From an uncultured bacterium (GTDB lineage Bacteria; Planctomycetota; UBA1135; GCA-002686595): a DNA stretch of 14,412 bases. The stretch lies in assembly GCA_902826945.1 (NCBI GenBank), contig CADEGS010000106.1:1-14412 (forward strand), in the 5' to 3' direction. Position 1 is the stretch's first letter, and each line of letters begins with the position of its first letter. The position numbers and the translations under genes are program-made. Positions 12,232 through 14,412 of the stretch are shown here, piece after piece. Below the pieces are notes generated by a model. That model was not told the DNA's origin and did not search any database. It saw only the letters and a list, made by a program, of their open reading frames with translations.

Positions 12232-13527
12232 ATGACGACGCATTCCGCCATGACGCGGCTCCTACGGCGGGGTCTCTCCGCCGCCTTCCTGGGAGGGGCG
12301 GCGCTCCCCGCGTGGGCTGGCGTCCTCGTCGTGGACGAGGCGGGGGGAGCGGGGGCCGACTTCCTGCAGATCGAGGCCGCGGTCACGGCGGCCCAGGACG
12401 GCGACACGATCCTGGTGCGCCCGGGCGAGTACCAGACCTTCTCGGTCGCCGGGAAGTCGCTCTCGATCGTCGCCGACGGCGAGGGGGTGCTCGCGAAGGG
12501 CGTCCCGGCGTTCCGGGTGGAGGGGCTCGCGCAGGACCAGGAGGTCCTGGTGCGAGGGCTGCGCTGCATCTACTACATCCACGTCGCGTCCTGCGCGGGG
12601 TCCGTGTGGATCGACGAGGTCCAGAGCGAGCACGGGACGAACGTCGGGCTGAACGCGCCTCCGTGCTACGGAGGCGTGGGCCTGTCCGGAGCCATCCCCG
12701 GCGCGTGGGTGACCGACTCGCCGCGGGTGACCTTCACGCGCTGCAGCCTGCGCGGATCCACCGGCATCGACGGGCCGGATCCGGTCTACGGCCTGGCCTG
12801 GGCGGGCAGCGGGCTGCGCGTCGCCCGCTCGGGCGTGCGGGCCTTCGACTGCGAGATCCTCGGGGGGCCGGGCCACTCCTCCACGATCGCCATCCAGATC
12901 GACCCCGGAGGCGAGGGCCTGTTCCTCGAGAACGCCACGGTCACGCTCGTCGGGTGCACGGTTCGAGGCGGACCGGGAGGCGTGCACCTCGCGAACCCCT
13001 GCGGCGGCACGCATCCGGCGGGAGGCGCGGGCGTGCGCTTCTTCGGCGACCTCGGCGTCCTCCGCTCCGCGGCCTCGACCGCGGCCGGAGGCGCAGCCGA
13101 CCTCGACCTCCTGTGCCCCGGGCTGAGCGGGCCGGCGGGAGCGCCGATCGCCGGGACCGGCACGATCGTGGCTCTGGCCGGCCACGCCCGGCACCTGCGG
13201 GCGAACAGCCCCGTGCGCGGTGGGGACACGCTCACCTTCGAGCTGGAGGGCCAGCCGGGCGAGACCCCGCTCCTCCTCCTGTCCCTCGCGCACGAGCCGA
13301 TCGACCTGCTCGGCGGCTCGCTCCTGATCGGCCTCCCGCCGACGGATGCCTTCGTGCTGCCGGCCCTGCCGGCCGACGGCCAGGCGTCGCTCGGCTTCGC
13401 GGTGCCGGGCGTCGGGCCCGCGCTCGAGAGCCTGCACCTCTACGCCCAGGCGGCCTTCCTCGACGCGACGCCGGCGATCTGGCTGGGAGCCGGAACGACC
13501 GTCGTGCTCCTCGACGGGAGCCCGTAG
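12232..13527 (+). CDS. Secreted parallel beta-helix protein (pectin-lyase-like fold)
   Basis: A protein of 431 residues starting at an ATG 9 bases after AGGAG (12218-12222); an ATG at 12250 is a possible alternative. Residues 1-29 are a signal peptide ending 'LPAWA', with cleavage likely after Ala29. The mature protein opens with 'ADFLQIEAAVTAAQDGDTILVRPGEY' split over residues 43-68, the classic first coil of right-handed beta-helix proteins. Coils follow to about residue 275, with repeated strands ('VLVRGLRCIYYIHV', 'VTFTRCSLRGSTG', 'VRAFDCEILGG', 'VTLVGCTVRGG') and several cysteines. The last 110 residues or so form a beta-rich module ('PVRGGDTLTFELEG' to 'AAFLDATPAIWLGAG') that I recall as a recurrent tail on planctomycete exported proteins. 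No lyase catalytic residues stand out, so binding or structural function is as likely as enzyme activity. Confidence 0.78.
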   Translation: MTTHSAMTRLLRRGLSAAFLGGAALPAWAGVLVVDEAGGAGADFLQIEAAVTAAQDGDTILVRPGEYQTFSVAGKSLSIVADGEGVLAKGVPAFRVEGLAQDQEVLVRGLRCIYYIHVASCAGSVWIDEVQSEHGTNVGLNAPPCYGGVGLSGAIPGAWVTDSPRVTFTRCSLRGSTGIDGPDPVYGLAWAGSGLRVARSGVRAFDCEILGGPGHSSTIAIQIDPGGEGLFLENATVTLVGCTVRGGPGGVHLANPCGGTHPAGGAGVRFFGDLGVLRSAASTAAGGAADLDLLCPGLSGPAGAPIAGTGTIVALAGHARHLRANSPVRGGDTLTFELEGQPGETPLLLLSLAHEPIDLLGGSLLIGLPPTDAFVLPALPADGQASLGFAVPGVGPALESLHLYAQAAFLDATPAIWLGAGTTVVLLDGSP

Positions 13528-13747
13528 GCCAGGAGGAGCGCTCGGCGAGCGCGCATGGGCCCGCCCTGGCGGCTCCGGTCCGGCGGACGCAGGCGTGGGC
13601 GATCCGCCGGCACACCGCGACCAGGGCGACGACCGCCTTCTCGGCTGCCTCGGCGGCGAGCCAGCCCAGACCAAGCGATGAGCTTTGCTCACTCATCCGT
13701 GCCAAGAAGTCGTGCGGAAACAGCAATATCAGGCTCGATACGGCTGC

Positions 13748-13753
13748 TATAAC
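13748..13753 (+). promoter_or_regulatory. Possible -10 box of the DUF1338 gene
   Basis: TATAAC lies 21 bp upstream of the ATG at 13775, in a stretch (13674-13775) with clearly lower G+C than its surroundings. No clear -35 box is seen at 16-18 bp. The start would fall near 13760, giving a leader of about 15 bases with no Shine-Dalgarno sequence. The rest of 13528-13747 contains small hairpins (13538-13552, and 13679-13691 within GATGAG/CTCATC arms at 13677-13697) and no convincing gene. Confidence 0.35.
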
Positions 13754-13774
13754 GCTCCTCGCCGAGCCAAATCA

Positions 13775-14412
13775 ATGAACCAGACGCAACGCTCCACGCT
13801 GTTCCAGCTCCTCGAAGCCACCCTCGGCCCCCGGCGCACGGCGGGCCTGTTCGAGGCGCTCGAGGTCCCCGCGACCCTGCTCGGCGAGGGCGAGCGCATC
13901 GGCCGGGCCCCGCTCGCGATGGCGCTCGCGATGGCGCTCTTCGACGGCGTGCGCGCGCGCGTCCCGATGGCCGGCGCCTACGTCGGCGACGCGGTGCGCG
14001 GCGGGCGCAAGCTGTGCTTCGACCACGGCGCCCTGCGCACGGTGGACGCGCCCTCGGGCGCGCTGCCCGCCGGCCGCGCGGCGATCGCGCGCGTGCTCGA
14101 GCCGCTGGGCTACCGCATGGTCGGCGTCTACCCGCTCGAGCGCCTGGGCATGACCGGCTTCGTCTACGCCCACGACGAGCTGGCCGAGGCGATCCCCCAG
14201 TACTTCGTCTCCGAGCTGCACCCCGAGCGCTTCTCGCCCGCCTTCCGCGCGGCGGTCGCGCGCGTCGTCGGCACGAGCCGCGACCCGCTCGCGCCCGCGG
14301 CGCGCGCGCTGCTCGACGAGCTCGCCGCGCGCGGCGACCTGAGCCTGGAGAAGGCGACGCGCCTCTTGCCCGCGCTGCTCGCCTGCTTCGAGCGCCAGCA
14401 CGACGAGCCGCG
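13775..14412 (+). CDS. DUF1338 / 2-oxoadipate dioxygenase-decarboxylase family protein (3' end beyond window)
   Basis: Open from an ATG at 13775 to the window end, 212 codons so far. Recognisable family features are 'FDHGALRTV' (82-90) with His84 as the likely metal ligand, 'LEPLGYRMVGVYPLERLGMTGF' split over 108-129, 'AIPQYFVSELHPERFSPAFR' (139-158), and 'VVGTSRDPL' (164-172). Characterised members (HglS, called hydroxyglutarate synthase) are Fe(II)-dependent and convert 2-oxoadipate to 2-hydroxyglutarate in lysine catabolism. Relatives vary and the exact reaction here is inferred. Length is incomplete, so the C-terminal metal ligands cannot be checked. The start has no Shine-Dalgarno sequence but follows a TATAAC box. 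Neighbouring genes give no pathway support inside this window. Confidence 0.82.
   Translation, partial: MNQTQRSTLFQLLEATLGPRRTAGLFEALEVPATLLGEGERIGRAPLAMALAMALFDGVRARVPMAGAYVGDAVRGGRKLCFDHGALRTVDAPSGALPAGRAAIARVLEPLGYRMVGVYPLERLGMTGFVYAHDELAEAIPQYFVSELHPERFSPAFRAAVARVVGTSRDPLAPAARALLDELAARGDLSLEKATRLLPALLACFERQHDEP

Noticed and set aside
13232..13726. A minus-strand frame beginning MLFPHDFLARMSEQ near 13726
   Set aside because: About 30 codons (near 13560-13675) have coding-like third positions, but the frame continues antisense through the beta-helix gene with Arg/Pro-rich sequence and has no recognisable domain.
13913..13936. Tandem 12-bp duplication inside the DUF1338 gene
   Set aside because: It encodes LAMALAMAL, which fits the normal helix of the family, so it is probably codon coincidence.

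Overview
The window is very G+C-rich bacterial chromosome (about 70-75% by eye) with strong G/C bias at third codon positions, so most long open frames on both strands are shadows. The best lineage guess is Planctomycetota. The secreted parallel beta-helix protein at 12232-13527, with its 'GADF-QIEAAV-AAQDGDTILV-PGEY' opening and beta-rich C-terminal module, and the large carboxypeptidase-regulatory repeat protein both resemble proteins common in that phylum. This is a guess from family resemblance; a high-GC myxobacterium or related group is not excluded. I see no rRNA, tRNA, CRISPR array, insertion sequence or prophage.

Layout, left to right. 1-378 (-): arginine repressor ArgR, cut by the window edge, with a well-spaced promoter and two tandem ARG-box-like sites 21 bp apart upstream. 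665-4126 (+): 1153-residue exported or membrane-anchored protein of about eleven tandem beta-sandwich repeats. 4203-5171 (+): divergent GT-A-fold nucleotidyltransferase. 5178-5771 (-): MarC-family membrane protein. Its 386-bp upstream region holds a leftward promoter with a perfect TTGACA -35, a 38-codon frame starting at the predicted transcript start, a possible competing long-range helix, and a rho-independent terminator just before marC. This looks like an attenuated leader or a small RNA gene and is the most interesting signal here. 6158-6718 (+): four-helix membrane protein, overlapped by an ECF sigma factor (6706-7584, +) with a cysteine-rich C-terminal extension. 7739-8332 (+): lipoprotein with a CX4R phosphatase-like domain, followed by a strong terminator. 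8442-9077 and 9151-10080 (-): NAD(P)-binding reductase and LysR regulator, probably co-transcribed. 10081-10469: palindrome-rich DNA and a small frame that looks like the tail of a broken gene. 10498-11943 (-): glutamine synthetase with an A+T-rich control region. 12232-13527 (+): secreted beta-helix protein. 13775-14412 (+, cut by the window): DUF1338 / 2-oxoadipate dioxygenase-decarboxylase family enzyme.

The genes do not form one pathway. A loose amino-acid and nitrogen theme links ArgR, glutamine synthetase, a lysine-catabolism-type enzyme and perhaps MarC (some relatives move amino acids). The A+T-rich islands in front of argR and glnA stand out sharply from the background and are probably the main regulatory sites. 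The remainder is envelope and signalling functions: repeat protein, lipoprotein phosphatase, ECF sigma with a membrane partner, and LysR.
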